Shown: piece by piece, positions 8,898-18,229 of the stretch
How positions within the stretch are numbered: the first letter of the stretch is position 1
Layout of the letters: each line of letters begins with the position of its first letter
Assembly (NCBI GenBank): GCA_948473085.1
Contig: CAOKWH010000007.1
Span: 22,897-86,896 of the forward strand
Direction: 5' to 3'
From: an uncultured Clostridia bacterium
Lineage (GTDB): Bacteria; Bacillota; Clostridia; Oscillospirales; Ruminococcaceae
Length of the DNA: 64,000 nt
Made by a program: the position numbers and the translations under genes
The notes under the pieces: generated by a model
What the model was told of the DNA's origin: nothing
Databases searched by the model: none
Seen by the model: only the letters and a program-made list of their open reading frames with translations

Positions 8898-11084
8898 TTG
8901 GAGAAGATTTATACCATCGATGACCTGATGCGGGTGATAGAGGAGAGCGGGCGCAACTATGACAGGGCGCGGATTATGGCGGCCTACCAGCTGGCCGAAC
9001 AGGCGCACAAACAGCAGGTGCGGCGCTCGGGCGAGCCGTACATCAGCCACCCTGTTGCTGTGGCCCATATCCTGGTGGGGCTGGGCATGGACACCGAAAC
9101 GGTGGTGGCCGCCCTGCTGCACGATGTGGTGGAGGACACCGAAACCACCAGTGAGGCCATTGAAAAGCAGTTTGGCAAGGATGTTGCCCTGATGGTAAAC
9201 GGTGTGACCAAGCTGGGGCAGGTGCCCTTTTCCACCCGGGAGGAGCAGCAGGCGGAAAATGTGCGCAAAATGCTGCTGGCTATGGCCCAGGATGTGCGGG
9301 TTATTCTCATCAAGCTGGCCGACCGGCTGCACAACATGCGCACAATGGATTCCATGCCCCCCCAGAAGCAGCTGGACAAATCGCTGGAAACCATGGAGGT
9401 GTATGCTCCCCTGGCCCACCGGCTGGGCATCAAGTCGGTGAAGGAGGAGCTGGAGGATACCGCCCTCAAATTTTTGGACATCACCGCCTATGGGGAGATT
9501 GAATCCCAGCTGAAGCTGCGCAAGGACGAGCGCAGCAAGTTTTTGCAGATGATCCGGGAGCGGCTCACCCGCCGCCTCACCGATGAGAATATCCACTTCC
9601 ACCTGGAAAGCCGGGTGAAAAGCATCTATGGCATCTACCGCAAGGTGTACATGCAGGGCCGGGCCTTCGACGAGATTTTTGATGTCTACGCCCTCCGGGT
9701 CATTGTGGATACAGCCAACGAGTGCTACAATGTGCTGGGCGTGGTGCACGATATGTTCCGCCCCATCCCCAACCGCTTTAAGGATTACATCTCCACCCCC
9801 AAGGCCAACATGTACCAGTCGCTGCATACCACCGTGCTGGATAAGGAGGGCATCCCCTTTGAAATCCAAATCCGCACCTGGGATATGCACTATATAGCCG
9901 AATACGGCGTTGCCGCCCACTGGAAGTACAAGGCCGGCATTGGCGGCAAGGACACCCTGGAGGAAAAGCTGGCCTGGGTGCGCCAGCTGCTGGAGGCCCA
10001 GCAGGAAAGCGACGATGTGGAGGATATTGTCCGCACCATCAAAACCGATATTGCCCCGGAGGAGGTGTTTGTGTTCACCCCCAAGGGGGATGTGCTCAGC
10101 CTGCCCTCTGGCTCCACGGTCATCGACTTTGCCTATGCCATCCATTCCGCTGTGGGCAACCGGATGCAGGGCGCCAAGATTGATGGGCGCATTGTGCCCA
10201 TTGATACGGTGGTGAAAACCGGCATGATTGTGGAAATTATCACCGGGAACACCAAAGGCCCCAACCGGGACTGGATTAAGATTGTAAAAACCAGCGAGGC
10301 CCGGAACAAGATTAAATCCTGGTTTAAAAAGGAGCGCCGGGAGGAGAACATCATCGAGGGGCGCAGCGAGCTGGAACGCGAGTTCCGCCGCAACTCCATC
10401 ATGCTCAGCGAACAGCAGATGAACGAGTTCCTCCTCTTCCTGGCGGAAAAGCAGCAGATGCACACGGTGGAGGACTTTTTGGCCGCTATTGGCTACGGCG
10501 GCATCTCCCTCTCCAAAATTATCCCCCGGGTCAAGGCGGAGTATATCAAGCGCTACCGCACCACCGAGGAGGAGAAGGCCAGCCAGGTGCTGCCCAAGCT
10601 CACCCAGAAAAAGTCCAAGGTGAGCAGCGGCGTCATTGTGGAGGGGCTGGACAGCTGCCTGGTCAAGTTTGCCCAGTGCTGCAACCCGCTGCCCGGCGAC
10701 CCCATCATCGGCTTTATCACCCGGGGCTCCGGCGTTTCCATCCACAAGGCGGACTGCCCCAATGTACACAATTCCATGAAGGACCCGGAGCAGGTGAGCC
10801 GCTGGGTTTCCGCCGAATGGGCGGACAACGCCACCCGGCGGGAGGTGTTCAAGTCGGCCATCGACCTGCTGGCCCACGACAGGGGGCTGCTGCTGGCCGA
10901 TGTGAGCATTACGCTGAGCAATATGCACATACCCATCCACGCGCTGCAGGCCCGGGAGATGAAGGACGGCATGACCGCCATCACCCTGACGCTGGGCACC
11001 ACCAATCTGGAGCAGCTGAGCAACATTATGGCCAACCTGCGCAAGATTGAGGGCGTGGTGGAAGTAAAGAGAAGCAACCAATAG
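8898..11084 (+). CDS. relA: Bifunctional (p)ppGpp synthetase/hydrolase (Rel)
   Basis: Stringent-response enzyme of 728 residues. The HD hydrolase domain is intact (HDVVEDT near residue 75). The synthetase domain has RVIVDT, KDYISTPKANMYQSLHT and FEIQIRTWDMHYIAEYG. A TGS domain (EEVFVFTPKGDVLSLPSGST) and a C-terminal ACT domain follow. Both catalytic halves look functional, as in the long Firmicutes Rel. It starts at TTG 8898 behind GAGGTGACAGG and sits in the recJ-rel-dtd-MBL-hemZ gene order known from other Clostridia. Confidence 0.95.
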   Translation: MEKIYTIDDLMRVIEESGRNYDRARIMAAYQLAEQAHKQQVRRSGEPYISHPVAVAHILVGLGMDTETVVAALLHDVVEDTETTSEAIEKQFGKDVALMVNGVTKLGQVPFSTREEQQAENVRKMLLAMAQDVRVILIKLADRLHNMRTMDSMPPQKQLDKSLETMEVYAPLAHRLGIKSVKEELEDTALKFLDITAYGEIESQLKLRKDERSKFLQMIRERLTRRLTDENIHFHLESRVKSIYGIYRKVYMQGRAFDEIFDVYALRVIVDTANECYNVLGVVHDMFRPIPNRFKDYISTPKANMYQSLHTTVLDKEGIPFEIQIRTWDMHYIAEYGVAAHWKYKAGIGGKDTLEEKLAWVRQLLEAQQESDDVEDIVRTIKTDIAPEEVFVFTPKGDVLSLPSGSTVIDFAYAIHSAVGNRMQGAKIDGRIVPIDTVVKTGMIVEIITGNTKGPNRDWIKIVKTSEARNKIKSWFKKERREENIIEGRSELEREFRRNSIMLSEQQMNEFLLFLAEKQQMHTVEDFLAAIGYGGISLSKIIPRVKAEYIKRYRTTEEEKASQVLPKLTQKKSKVSSGVIVEGLDSCLVKFAQCCNPLPGDPIIGFITRGSGVSIHKADCPNVHNSMKDPEQVSRWVSAEWADNATRREVFKSAIDLLAHDRGLLLADVSITLSNMHIPIHALQAREMKDGMTAITLTLGTTNLEQLSNIMANLRKIEGVVEVKRSNQ

Positions 11085-11094
11085 GAGGAACAGG

Positions 11095-11598
11095 ATGCGA
11101 GCAATGATACAGCGGGTGGCTGCCGCCCGGGTGGAGATTGGACAGGAGATTGTGGGGGAGATTGGCCCGGGGCTGATGGTGCTGCTGGGGGTATCCGAGG
11201 GCGACACCCAGGCCGAAGTGCAGTTTCTGGCCCGAAAACTGGTGAACCTGCGCATTTTTACCGATGAAAACGACAAAATGAACCTTTCCCTGATGGATAT
11301 AGACGGCCAGGCGCTGGTGGTTTCCCAGTTTACGCTGTATGGCAACTGCAAAAAGGGCAACCGGCCCTCCTTTATTGCCGCCGGCCGGCCGGAACTTTCC
11401 CAGCCGCTGTATGAGGATTTTGTGCACGAGCTCATTGCCCTGGGGGTGAGCAAGGTGGCCACCGGCCAGTTCGGCGCCGACATGCAGGTGTTTATCCAGA
11501 ACGACGGCCCGGTTACGCTTTTATTGGATACTGATGAAATTATGCCCAAAAAGGCCCCGGCACAGGGCCATACGCACAGCGGCAGCTGCACCTGCTGA
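11095..11598 (+). CDS. dtd: D-aminoacyl-tRNA deacylase
   Basis: Proofreading enzyme that hydrolyses D-amino acids (and glycine) from mischarged tRNA. Both active-site motifs are present: SQFTLYG and NDGPVT. The 167 residues exceed the usual ~150 because of a C-terminal tail with HTHSGSCTC, a possible metal-binding end. The start ATG 11095 follows AGGAGGAACAGG, 10 bp after relA. Confidence 0.95.
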   Translation: MRAMIQRVAAARVEIGQEIVGEIGPGLMVLLGVSEGDTQAEVQFLARKLVNLRIFTDENDKMNLSLMDIDGQALVVSQFTLYGNCKKGNRPSFIAAGRPELSQPLYEDFVHELIALGVSKVATGQFGADMQVFIQNDGPVTLLLDTDEIMPKKAPAQGHTHSGSCTC

Positions 11599-11614
11599 AC
11601 AGGAGGATAAAACC

Positions 11615-12241
11615 ATGAAAATTTACACTTTGCCGCTGGGTATGCTGCAAACCAACTGCTATCTCCTTGCCACAGAGGGGGGCCACGCCGCCCTTGTTGA
11701 CCCTGGGGCCGACGCCCAGCAGGTGGTGCGGGCGCTGGCCACCCTGGGGCTGCAGCCCCGGATGATCCTGCTCACCCATGCCCACTATGACCATATCGGC
11801 GCCGTGCGGGAGCTGCAGGAGTGCTACCCCGGTATCCAGGTACTGCTGGGGGAAGGGGATACAGAGATGTACCAAAGCCCCGAGCTGAACCTGGGCGGCC
11901 GCTTTGAGGACGCCGCCCGCTTTACCGGCCTTACCTACGACCGGGCGCTGCGGGATGGGGAAACGGTGCAGCTGGACGAGGTTTCGCTGCGGGTGCTGCA
12001 CACCCCCGGCCACACCCAGGGGGGCGTGTGCTATGTGGGGGAGGGGGTCCTGTTCTCCGGGGATACGCTGTTCTGCCGGGAGGTGGGGCGCACCGACCTG
12101 TACGGCGGCAGCTTTGAGGCCCTCAAGCAGTCCATCACCCGGCTGTACCAGCTAAAAGGGGACTACCAGGTGTATCCCGGCCACGGCGAGGCCACCACGC
12201 TGGAGGAGGAACGCCGGGAAAACCCCTATGTGCGGGGGTGA
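11615..12241 (+). CDS. MBL-fold hydrolase, glyoxalase II-like
   Basis: Metallo-beta-lactamase-fold enzyme of 208 residues with the metal ligands THAHYDHIG, a TPGHTQGG histidine, FSGDTLF and YPGHGEATTL. This matches the YqgX/glyoxalase-II-like group usually found beside rel and dtd. ATG 11615 follows AGGAGGATAAAACC. The substrate is not known. Confidence 0.88.
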   Translation: MKIYTLPLGMLQTNCYLLATEGGHAALVDPGADAQQVVRALATLGLQPRMILLTHAHYDHIGAVRELQECYPGIQVLLGEGDTEMYQSPELNLGGRFEDAARFTGLTYDRALRDGETVQLDEVSLRVLHTPGHTQGGVCYVGEGVLFSGDTLFCREVGRTDLYGGSFEALKQSITRLYQLKGDYQVYPGHGEATTLEEERRENPYVRG

Positions 12242-12247
12242 CGGAAG

Positions 12248-13753
12248 ATGAAAGTATTATCCAAAGGCCGGGACTATGCCTATGAGATGGCCGGGGTGAC
12301 TATGCTGTTTTTCCAGGGGGAAAAGGTATCGGTGCACACCGGCGATGGTGAGCCGGAAGGGGACTTTGTCCAAACCTGGGCGGAGGTCCGGGAGGGGAGG
12401 GCCTCCCTTTCGGTGCTGGTGCAGCGGGACGGCCGCCGCTGGGAGGCCAGCGAGGTGGTGCCGGTGCAGGAGGAAACGCTGGACGCCGCCTGCGAAACCC
12501 GGCTGGCCGTGCTGCTCTACCGCCTTTTGGAGGAAATTACTGGCGTGCATCCCAAGTGGGGGGTGCTCACCGGTATCCGCCCGGTAAAGCTGATTCAGCG
12601 GCGGATCGACCAGGGTATCCCCCGGGAGGAGATTTTCCGGGAGTTCCGGGAGGAGCTGCTGGTGTCGGAGGAGAAGCTGCGGCTGGCCTTTGCCACCCAG
12701 GAGAAGGAGCACGCCATCCTCTCCCGGAACACGCCGGACAGCTTCAGCCTTTACATCTCCATCCCGTTCTGCCCCTCCCGGTGCCTCTACTGCTCGTTTG
12801 TATCCCATTCCATTGAAAAGACCTACAAGCTCATGGACAGCTACATCGACCGGCTGTGCCAGGAGATTGCCCACACCGCTCAGGTGGCCCGGCAGTGTGG
12901 CCTGCGGCTGCGCACCGTCTACTTTGGCGGCGGCACCCCCACCTCCATTACCGCCGGGCAGCTCCGCCGGCTGACCGACTGTGTGGCGGCCCACTTTGAC
13001 CTTTCCCAGCTGTGGGAATACACCATCGAGGCCGGCCGGCCCGACACCATCACCCGGGAGAAGCTCCAGGTGATACGGGAGGCGGGGGTTACCCGCATCA
13101 GCATCAACCCCCAGACCTTTAACGACGGGGTGCTGCGCTTTGTGGGGCGCAAACACCCGGCTTCGGCGGTGGTGGACTGCTACCAAATGGCCCGGGAACT
13201 GGGGTTTGACAACATCAACATGGATATCATAGCCGGGCTGCCCACCGATACGCTGGGCAGCTTCCGGCAGACGGTGGAAAAGCTCATTGCGCTGCGGCCG
13301 GAGAACATCACGGTGCACACCCTCTCGGTCAAGCGTTCCGCCGACCTGTCCGGGGAGAAGGCGGTGGACCTGGCCGCCCTCACCGGGGATGTGGCCGGCA
13401 TGGTGGATTATTCCCAGCGGCGGCTGATGCAGAGCGGCTATGCCCCCTACTACCTCTACCGCCAGCGCAATATTCTGGACAACCTGGAAAACACAGGCTA
13501 CTGCATCCCCGGCAAGGAGGGGCTGTACAATGTCTATATTATGGACGAAACCCACACCATCCTGGCCTGCGGGGCCGGGGCGGTTTCCAAGCTGCGCCAG
13601 CCCGGCGGCCCGGATATCAAACGCCTGTACAACTTTAAATACCCCTATGAATACATCGACCGGTTTGAGGAGATTTTGGAGCGGAAAAACGAGGCCCTGG
13701 CCTTCTACCAGGCCTACCCCGCCCGGGGTTTCCGGGATTTGGACAGTTTTTGA
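12248..13753 (+). CDS. hemZ: Radical SAM coproporphyrinogen III oxidase-like HemZ
   Basis: Radical-SAM protein of 501 residues. The [4Fe-4S] motif is CPSRCLYC (C-x3-C-x2-C) near residue 175, followed by VYFGGGTPTS and the GLPTDT loop typical of the HemN/HemW/HemZ group. A ~170-residue N-terminal region distinguishes HemZ. Members are annotated as oxygen-independent coproporphyrinogen dehydrogenases, but no other haem genes are here, so the substrate remains uncertain. It lies 6 bp downstream of the MBL gene. Confidence 0.88.
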   Translation: MKVLSKGRDYAYEMAGVTMLFFQGEKVSVHTGDGEPEGDFVQTWAEVREGRASLSVLVQRDGRRWEASEVVPVQEETLDAACETRLAVLLYRLLEEITGVHPKWGVLTGIRPVKLIQRRIDQGIPREEIFREFREELLVSEEKLRLAFATQEKEHAILSRNTPDSFSLYISIPFCPSRCLYCSFVSHSIEKTYKLMDSYIDRLCQEIAHTAQVARQCGLRLRTVYFGGGTPTSITAGQLRRLTDCVAAHFDLSQLWEYTIEAGRPDTITREKLQVIREAGVTRISINPQTFNDGVLRFVGRKHPASAVVDCYQMARELGFDNINMDIIAGLPTDTLGSFRQTVEKLIALRPENITVHTLSVKRSADLSGEKAVDLAALTGDVAGMVDYSQRRLMQSGYAPYYLYRQRNILDNLENTGYCIPGKEGLYNVYIMDETHTILACGAGAVSKLRQPGGPDIKRLYNFKYPYEYIDRFEEILERKNEALAFYQAYPARGFRDLDSF

Positions 13754-13789
13754 ACAGGATGAACCATTTTTAAACTTTCGCCCCAGGGG

Positions 13790-13818
13790 TTGTGTTTCCG
13801 CCCAAAGGGGAATATAAT
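13790..13818 (+). promoter_or_regulatory. Sigma-A-type promoter
   Basis: TTGTGT (13790-13795), a 17-bp spacer and a perfect TATAAT (13813-13818) precede the zinc-ribbon gene. Confidence 0.65.
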
Positions 13819-13887
13819 CAGAACAACGGGGGACAAACTATTGCTGTATGGCGGGGTTTGCCCGATTGATTTGGAGGTGTTTTGTCA

Positions 13888-14325
13888 ATGAGTTTTGTAG
13901 ATAAGGTGATCCATTCGGCCAAGAATATGGCCAATGCCGCCAGCGAAAAGGCGGGGGAGGTGTACGAGATTGGCAAGCTGCGCCTGGCGCTGGCCAGCCT
14001 GAACGGCGACCTGGACGCCGCCTATACCCAGCTGGGCCGTCTGGAGTACGACGCCCACCGGAATAAGAACGACAACACGGTGCTCATCGAGGCCTGCCTG
14101 GCCGAGATTGACAGCATCCAGCAGGATATGGATAGCCTAACCCAGGAGATTGCCGAGGCCACCGGCGAGCGGGTTTGCCCCCACTGCGCCGAGAGTGTGG
14201 CGGCCGACGCCGCCTACTGCCCCAAGTGCGGCGCCAAGATGGAGGCAAAAGCCGCCGAGGCCGCGCCCCTGGAGGAGGACTACATCACAGTGGAATCCAA
14301 CGAGGCCCCGGCCCAGGAGGAATAA
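13888..14325 (+). CDS. Zinc-ribbon domain protein
   Basis: Protein of 145 residues: an N-terminal helical part with alternating charges (~1-95, predicted coiled coil) and a C-terminal double-Cys zinc ribbon CPHCAESVAADAAYCPKCG, ending in an acidic tail. Such small zinc-ribbon proteins are common and uncharacterised in Clostridia. ATG 13888 is preferred over TTG 13882 because of the spacing to TTGGAGGTG. It is monocistronic between a promoter and a terminator. Confidence 0.8.
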   Translation: MSFVDKVIHSAKNMANAASEKAGEVYEIGKLRLALASLNGDLDAAYTQLGRLEYDAHRNKNDNTVLIEACLAEIDSIQQDMDSLTQEIAEATGERVCPHCAESVAADAAYCPKCGAKMEAKAAEAAPLEEDYITVESNEAPAQEE

Positions 14326-14341
14326 GCCGCTAAACCCTGCA

Positions 14342-14378
14342 AGCAGCCCTTCCGGCATGCCGCCGGGGGGCTGTTTTT
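14342..14378 (+). terminator. Rho-independent terminator
   Basis: CAGCCC/GGGCTG stem with a GC-rich inner part followed by a T-run (14373-14378), just after the zinc-ribbon gene. Confidence 0.75.
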
Positions 14379-14496
14379 GGGTTTTGGCCCGGCGGGCCGT
14401 ACTATTTGCCCCCGGATGGGAATACCATAGAGCAGCAGGGGGAACAACCCACGCCGGGCTGCGGCCCGGAATTGTACAGGACAAGGGGGCGAGCAG

Positions 14497-16236
14497 TTGG
14501 AGCAAAAGGTGAGAGGCGGCGGGCAAAACTTTTTGCACGGGGCGCTGATCCTGGCGGTTTCGGCCTTTGCAGTCAAGCTGATTGGGGCCTTTTTCAAGGT
14601 GCCGCTGGCCAACATTTTGGGCGGCGGGGGCATGGGCTACTTTATGACGGCCTATGACCTGTTTAACCCGGTGCGGTCGCTGGCCATAGCGGGGGTGCCG
14701 GTGGCGGTGTCCAAAATGGTGTCCGAAAGCGTGGCCACCGGCCGGTATGCCGACGCCCGGCGCACCTTTCGGGCGGCAGTGGCCCTGATGTGCCTCACCG
14801 GCCTGGCAGGCAGCGCCATCATCTGCCGGTTTGGCGGGCGGTTTGCCGTGATGGCGGGCAACCCCGGCGCCGCTGTGGCCGTGGCGTCGATTGCGCCGGC
14901 TATTTTCTGCTGCTGTATAATTGCGGCATATCGGGGATACTATGAAGGGCAGAGGAATATGTATCCCACTGCCGTTTCCCAGGTGTTTGAGGCGGTGATT
15001 AAGCTCATCTGCGGCATCGGCTTTGCCGGCTATGTCTACACCCGGGGGGTGAACGGCTACACCCAAAACGGTTATATCTTTGGGGTATATGCCCGGGATG
15101 CCGATATGGCGGCGGCCATTTTATCCCAGTACACCGCGGCAGCGGCCATCTGGGGGGTGAGTGTCAGCACCTTTGGGGCAATGCTGTTCCTCATGGCCCG
15201 GCACGCGCTGGTGGGGGATGCCCTGCCGCCCGGGACCGGCCCCGCCCGGAGCTACGCCAGCATTGCAGGCGAAATGCTGCGCACCGCTGTGCCGGTCTGC
15301 CTGGGCTCGCTGACGGTGAGCATGGCCTCGCTGGTGGACCTGTTTACGGTGATGAACCGGCTGGGCGCCGCCATTGCGGCCTCTCCTGGCGCCTTTGCCC
15401 AGGCCTATGGCGATATTTTAAAGGGGGGGATGGAGCTTTCCCAGCTGCCCAACTACCTATATGGCTCTTACACCGGGCTGGCCCTTACCATCTTTGGCAT
15501 TGTGCCGGCGGTTACTACGGTGTTTGGCATCAGCGCCCTGCCCAATGTGGCCGCCGCCTGGAAGGTGCGGGACCGGGGGCGCACCCAGGCCAACATTGCA
15601 GCGGTGCTGCGCATTGTGGCCATCATCGCTGTGCCGGCGGGGCTGGGCATCAGCGCCCTGAGCCGCCCCATCCTGGAACTCTTTTTTGACGGCCGCCAGC
15701 AGGAGATTGGGGTGGCGGCGCCGCTGCTTTCGGTGCTGGGGGTGGCGGTCATCTTTGTTTCGCTGGCTTCCCCCATCAACAGCATGCTCCAGGGCATTGG
15801 CCGCATTGACCTGCCGGTGAAGCTGATGGCCATTGGCGCCGCCATCAAATTCGGGGTGAACTTTTTGCTGCTGCGGGTGCCTCAAATTGGCATTTTGGCG
15901 GCGCCGGTGGGCACATTGGCCTGCTACCTGTTTTTGGTAGCGGCCTCGCTGTGGGCCATCCACCGGGAAACCGGGGTGCAAATCCGCTTTGGGGCCACCT
16001 TTGGGCGGCCGCTGCTGGCCGGGCTGTGCTGTGCCGGCGGGGCGTGGTTTGGCTACTATTCCCTGTTTGGCGGGGTGAAAAACCACCTTTATACCCTTTT
16101 GTCTATTGGCATTGGTGCCATAATTTACTTTATTTTGCTTTTCGTTTTGCAGATAGTGACGAAAGATGACATTTTAATGCTGCCCGGCGGCAAAAAAATA
16201 GGAAAAACACTTGAAAAATTGCGTGTTATAAGATAA
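14497..16236 (+). CDS. spoVB: SpoVB-like MVF/MATE-fold lipid flippase
   Basis: Integral membrane protein of 579 residues with about 14 helices, beginning GAFFKVPLANILGGGGMGYF, the typical N-terminus of the SpoVB/YtgP oligosaccharide-flippase group. SpoVB is needed for spore cortex peptidoglycan and is thought to move lipid-linked precursors. TTG 14497 follows AAGGGGG. Its place ahead of yabO-yabP-yabQ-divIC-yabR matches the Bacillus order, which supports the spore role over a general export role. Confidence 0.88.
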   Translation: MEQKVRGGGQNFLHGALILAVSAFAVKLIGAFFKVPLANILGGGGMGYFMTAYDLFNPVRSLAIAGVPVAVSKMVSESVATGRYADARRTFRAAVALMCLTGLAGSAIICRFGGRFAVMAGNPGAAVAVASIAPAIFCCCIIAAYRGYYEGQRNMYPTAVSQVFEAVIKLICGIGFAGYVYTRGVNGYTQNGYIFGVYARDADMAAAILSQYTAAAAIWGVSVSTFGAMLFLMARHALVGDALPPGTGPARSYASIAGEMLRTAVPVCLGSLTVSMASLVDLFTVMNRLGAAIAASPGAFAQAYGDILKGGMELSQLPNYLYGSYTGLALTIFGIVPAVTTVFGISALPNVAAAWKVRDRGRTQANIAAVLRIVAIIAVPAGLGISALSRPILELFFDGRQQEIGVAAPLLSVLGVAVIFVSLASPINSMLQGIGRIDLPVKLMAIGAAIKFGVNFLLLRVPQIGILAAPVGTLACYLFLVAASLWAIHRETGVQIRFGATFGRPLLAGLCCAGGAWFGYYSLFGGVKNHLYTLLSIGIGAIIYFILLFVLQIVTKDDILMLPGGKKIGKTLEKLRVIR

Positions 16237-16452
16237 TATATAAATTGTCGCTGCCGCGCCGGAGGCCGCTTTTTGCCTATAATACGGCGTTTGTACCGGG
16301 TGCGGCGGCTGTCCCGTTTTGCAAATCAGGCCTGGGGGATATTTCCCCAAAGGTTTGGGCAGGATAACCCTGCTTGAGAATATCTACCGCCTGCCAGCGC
16401 AGCCTGCGGGGTGCCAGGGCGAACAAGCTATTTTAAATGGAGGAATTTTAAA

Positions 16453-16728
16453 ATGACAAAGACAGAACTCATCAGCGCAGTTGCCATGAAGGCAGAGCTG
16501 ACAAAGAAGGATAGCGAAAAGGCAGTTTCGGCTGTGTTTGAGGCCATTACCGAGGCCCTGGTAGCAGGCGATCCGGTTTCCCTGGTGGGCTTTGGCAAGT
16601 TTGAAGTGAAGAACAGAAGCGAGAAGATGGGCATCAACCCCCGCACCAAGCAGCCGATGAAGATTGCTGCTTCCCGGCTGCCCGCGTTCCGCGCCGGCAA
16701 GGCCCTCAAGGATGCCGTTGCCAAGTAA
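16453..16728 (+). CDS. hup: HU-family DNA-binding protein
   Basis: Histone-like protein of 91 residues with the HU/IHF arm signature (GFGKFEVKNRSEKMGINPRTKQ). It binds DNA as a dimer with little sequence preference and bends it. ATG 16453 follows ATGGAGGAATTTTAAA. A 200-bp upstream region contains a TATAAT-like box (16278-16283) without a clear -35. It stands where mazG is found in Bacillus. Confidence 0.95.
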   Translation: MTKTELISAVAMKAELTKKDSEKAVSAVFEAITEALVAGDPVSLVGFGKFEVKNRSEKMGINPRTKQPMKIAASRLPAFRAGKALKDAVAK

Positions 16729-16751
16729 CTGAAAACAAGAGCTGTAAGCAT

Positions 16752-16783
16752 TCGGGCCAGGGGGTATTCCCGGCCCGATTTTT
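16752..16783 (+). terminator. Rho-independent terminator after hup
   Basis: TCGGGCC/GGCCCGA stem followed by TTTTT, about 25 bp after the hup stop codon. Confidence 0.8.
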
Positions 16784-16807
16784 GTTGTAAAAAGGAGAGT
16801 TTGGTTT

Positions 16808-17050
16808 ATGCGTTTGGATAAATACCTGAAGCTGACACGGCTGATAAAGCGCCGCACCATTGCCAACGAGGCCTGCGACGCCGGCCGGGTGCTGGTGAAC
16901 GGCAAGGAGGCCAGGGCCTCGCTGGCCGTAAAGGAGGGGGACATTATCGAAATTAACCTGGGCAGCCGCCCGCTGAAGGCCAAGGTACTCAAGGTGAGCG
17001 AGCATATCACCAAGGAGGACGCCCCCACCCACTACCAGCTGCTGGATTAG
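16808..17050 (+). CDS. rqcP: S4-domain RNA-binding protein RqcP (YabO)
   Basis: S4 RNA-binding protein of 80 residues (MRLDKYLKLTRLIKRRT, then GRVLVNGKEARASLAVKEGD). RqcP works with RqcH in ribosome-associated quality control, promoting alanine tailing on stalled 50S subunits. The gene is the classical neighbour of yabP. It starts at ATG 16808, 16 bp after AAAAAGGAGAG. Confidence 0.9.
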   Translation: MRLDKYLKLTRLIKRRTIANEACDAGRVLVNGKEARASLAVKEGDIIEINLGSRPLKAKVLKVSEHITKEDAPTHYQLLD

Positions 17051-17111
17051 GGGTACTAATTGCCGGGATCCCCGCATATAGTTGCAGTAGAACATATCTG
17101 GGGGGATTTTC

Positions 17112-17393
17112 ATGGCTTCGGACAAGAAGGGCGCGGCCCAGCGCCCGCAGAATATCTTTATGGAGAGCCGCTCCAAAATGGCGGTGACCGGCGTGACCGA
17201 TATTGACAGCTTTGATGAAAACAGCATCCTGCTGTATACCGACCTGGGGGCGCTGGTTATCCACGGCGCCGGGCTGCACATCGACCGCATCGACCTGGAC
17301 AGCGGGGAGCTCACCCTCACCGGGGAGATTTCCTCCGCCGCCTACGACGAATCCCGGGTGAAGGGCGGCTTTTTCACCCGGCTGTTCCGGTAA
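17112..17393 (+). CDS. yabP: Sporulation protein YabP
   Basis: Small sporulation protein of 93 residues with the YabP/YqfC fold features: NIFMESRSKMAVTGV, then DIDSFDENSILLYTDLGALVIHG. YabP and YabQ are required for spore cortex formation. It lies between rqcP and the yabQ-like gene, 4 bp from the latter. Confidence 0.9.
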   Translation: MASDKKGAAQRPQNIFMESRSKMAVTGVTDIDSFDENSILLYTDLGALVIHGAGLHIDRIDLDSGELTLTGEISSAAYDESRVKGGFFTRLFR

Positions 17394-17397
17394 GGGC

Positions 17398-17832
17398 ATG
17401 GCAGCGGCGCAGTTTTACATCTTTTTGGGTGCCATGCGGCTGGGGGCGGTGTTCGCCCTGCTGTATGCCCTGCCGGCGGCGGCCCGCCGGGCTTTCCGGC
17501 TGTCCCGGTGGTGGGTGTCGGCGCTGGACCTGCTCTTTTTCTTCGGGGTGGGGCTGGTTAGCTTCCTCTACCTGCTTTCGGTGCTGGATGGGCAGCTCCG
17601 GGGCTTTGTGCTCATCGGCGAGGGGCTTGGGGCGCTGCTGGTGCGGTGCAGCGCCTACCCGCTGCTGCTGCGGGTGCTGGAGGGCCTTCTGGGGCTGCTG
17701 CGGCGCATTTTGCAGCTGCCGCTTTCCCTTTTGGCAAAAAGCGGGGCCATTGTACAAAAAGCATGGGGGAGAGCCGCCCCCCGGCTGAAAAATGCGATAA
17801 ATTTTTCCCGGCAAATTCCCCCGCCCACTTGA
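17398..17832 (+). CDS. yabQ: YabQ-like spore cortex membrane protein
   Basis: Membrane protein of 144 residues with about three hydrophobic helices (residues ~5-25, ~38-62, ~70-88) and an amphipathic, basic C-terminal part. YabQ is poorly conserved in sequence; the call rests on the topology and on the position directly after yabP and before divIC. It is translated from ATG 17398, 5 bp after the yabP stop. Confidence 0.82.
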   Translation: MAAAQFYIFLGAMRLGAVFALLYALPAAARRAFRLSRWWVSALDLLFFFGVGLVSFLYLLSVLDGQLRGFVLIGEGLGALLVRCSAYPLLLRVLEGLLGLLRRILQLPLSLLAKSGAIVQKAWGRAAPRLKNAINFSRQIPPPT

Positions 17833-17858
17833 AAAACGGCTGGCAGATATAGTATAAT
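17829..17858 (+). promoter_or_regulatory. Sigma-A-type promoter for divIC
   Basis: TTGAAA (17829-17834), an 18-bp spacer and TATAAT (17853-17858) overlap the end of yabQ. This gives divIC a vegetative promoter separate from the sporulation genes upstream. Confidence 0.65.
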
Positions 17859-17904
17859 TTAGATAGGCAAATTTGCGGCTATAAACAGGATGGAGGGGAT
17901 GCCC

Positions 17905-18195
17905 ATGGCAAAGGTGTCGCAAAAGCGGAAAAACCTGCTGTTTAAGACAGCCATGCTGCTGTTTACCCTCTATATTGCGCTGTCGCTGGTGCAGATACAG
18001 GGCAAGATTCAGGAAAGCCGGGAGCTGCTGGAGCTGCTGGAGCAGCAGAACGAGGAGCAGCGCATTGCCAACAAGGAGTTGGAGCGGATATTGTCGGACG
18101 GCACCCAGGAGGAGTATATTGAGCGGATTGCCCGGGAGCGCCTGGGCTTCGCCTATCCCAAGGAGCAGGTACTGATTGATATTTCCGGTAGTTGA
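17905..18195 (+). CDS. divIC: Septum formation initiator (DivIC/FtsB-like)
   Basis: Bitopic division protein of 96 residues: a short basic cytoplasmic start, one transmembrane helix (LFKTAMLLFTLYIALSLV), a coiled coil (ELLELLEQQNEEQRIANKELERI) and the C-terminal IARERLGFAYPKEQVLI motif of the DivIC/FtsB family. It recruits late divisome proteins. ATG 17905 has GGAGGGG 6 nt upstream, which decides against ATG 17890 and 17899. Confidence 0.9.
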   Translation: MAKVSQKRKNLLFKTAMLLFTLYIALSLVQIQGKIQESRELLELLEQQNEEQRIANKELERILSDGTQEEYIERIARERLGFAYPKEQVLIDISGS

Positions 18196-18229
18196 TGGCG
18201 GCCAAAAATTTTAGGAGGAACTATTCTGA

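Noticed and set aside
8874..11591. Minus-strand ORF of 905 codons opposite relA and dtd
   Set aside because: It is the mirror of two clear plus-strand genes in GC-rich DNA and has no ribosome-binding site or domain pattern. Similar long minus-strand frames over recJ, the FAD dehydrogenase, cdaA and hemZ are rejected for the same reason.
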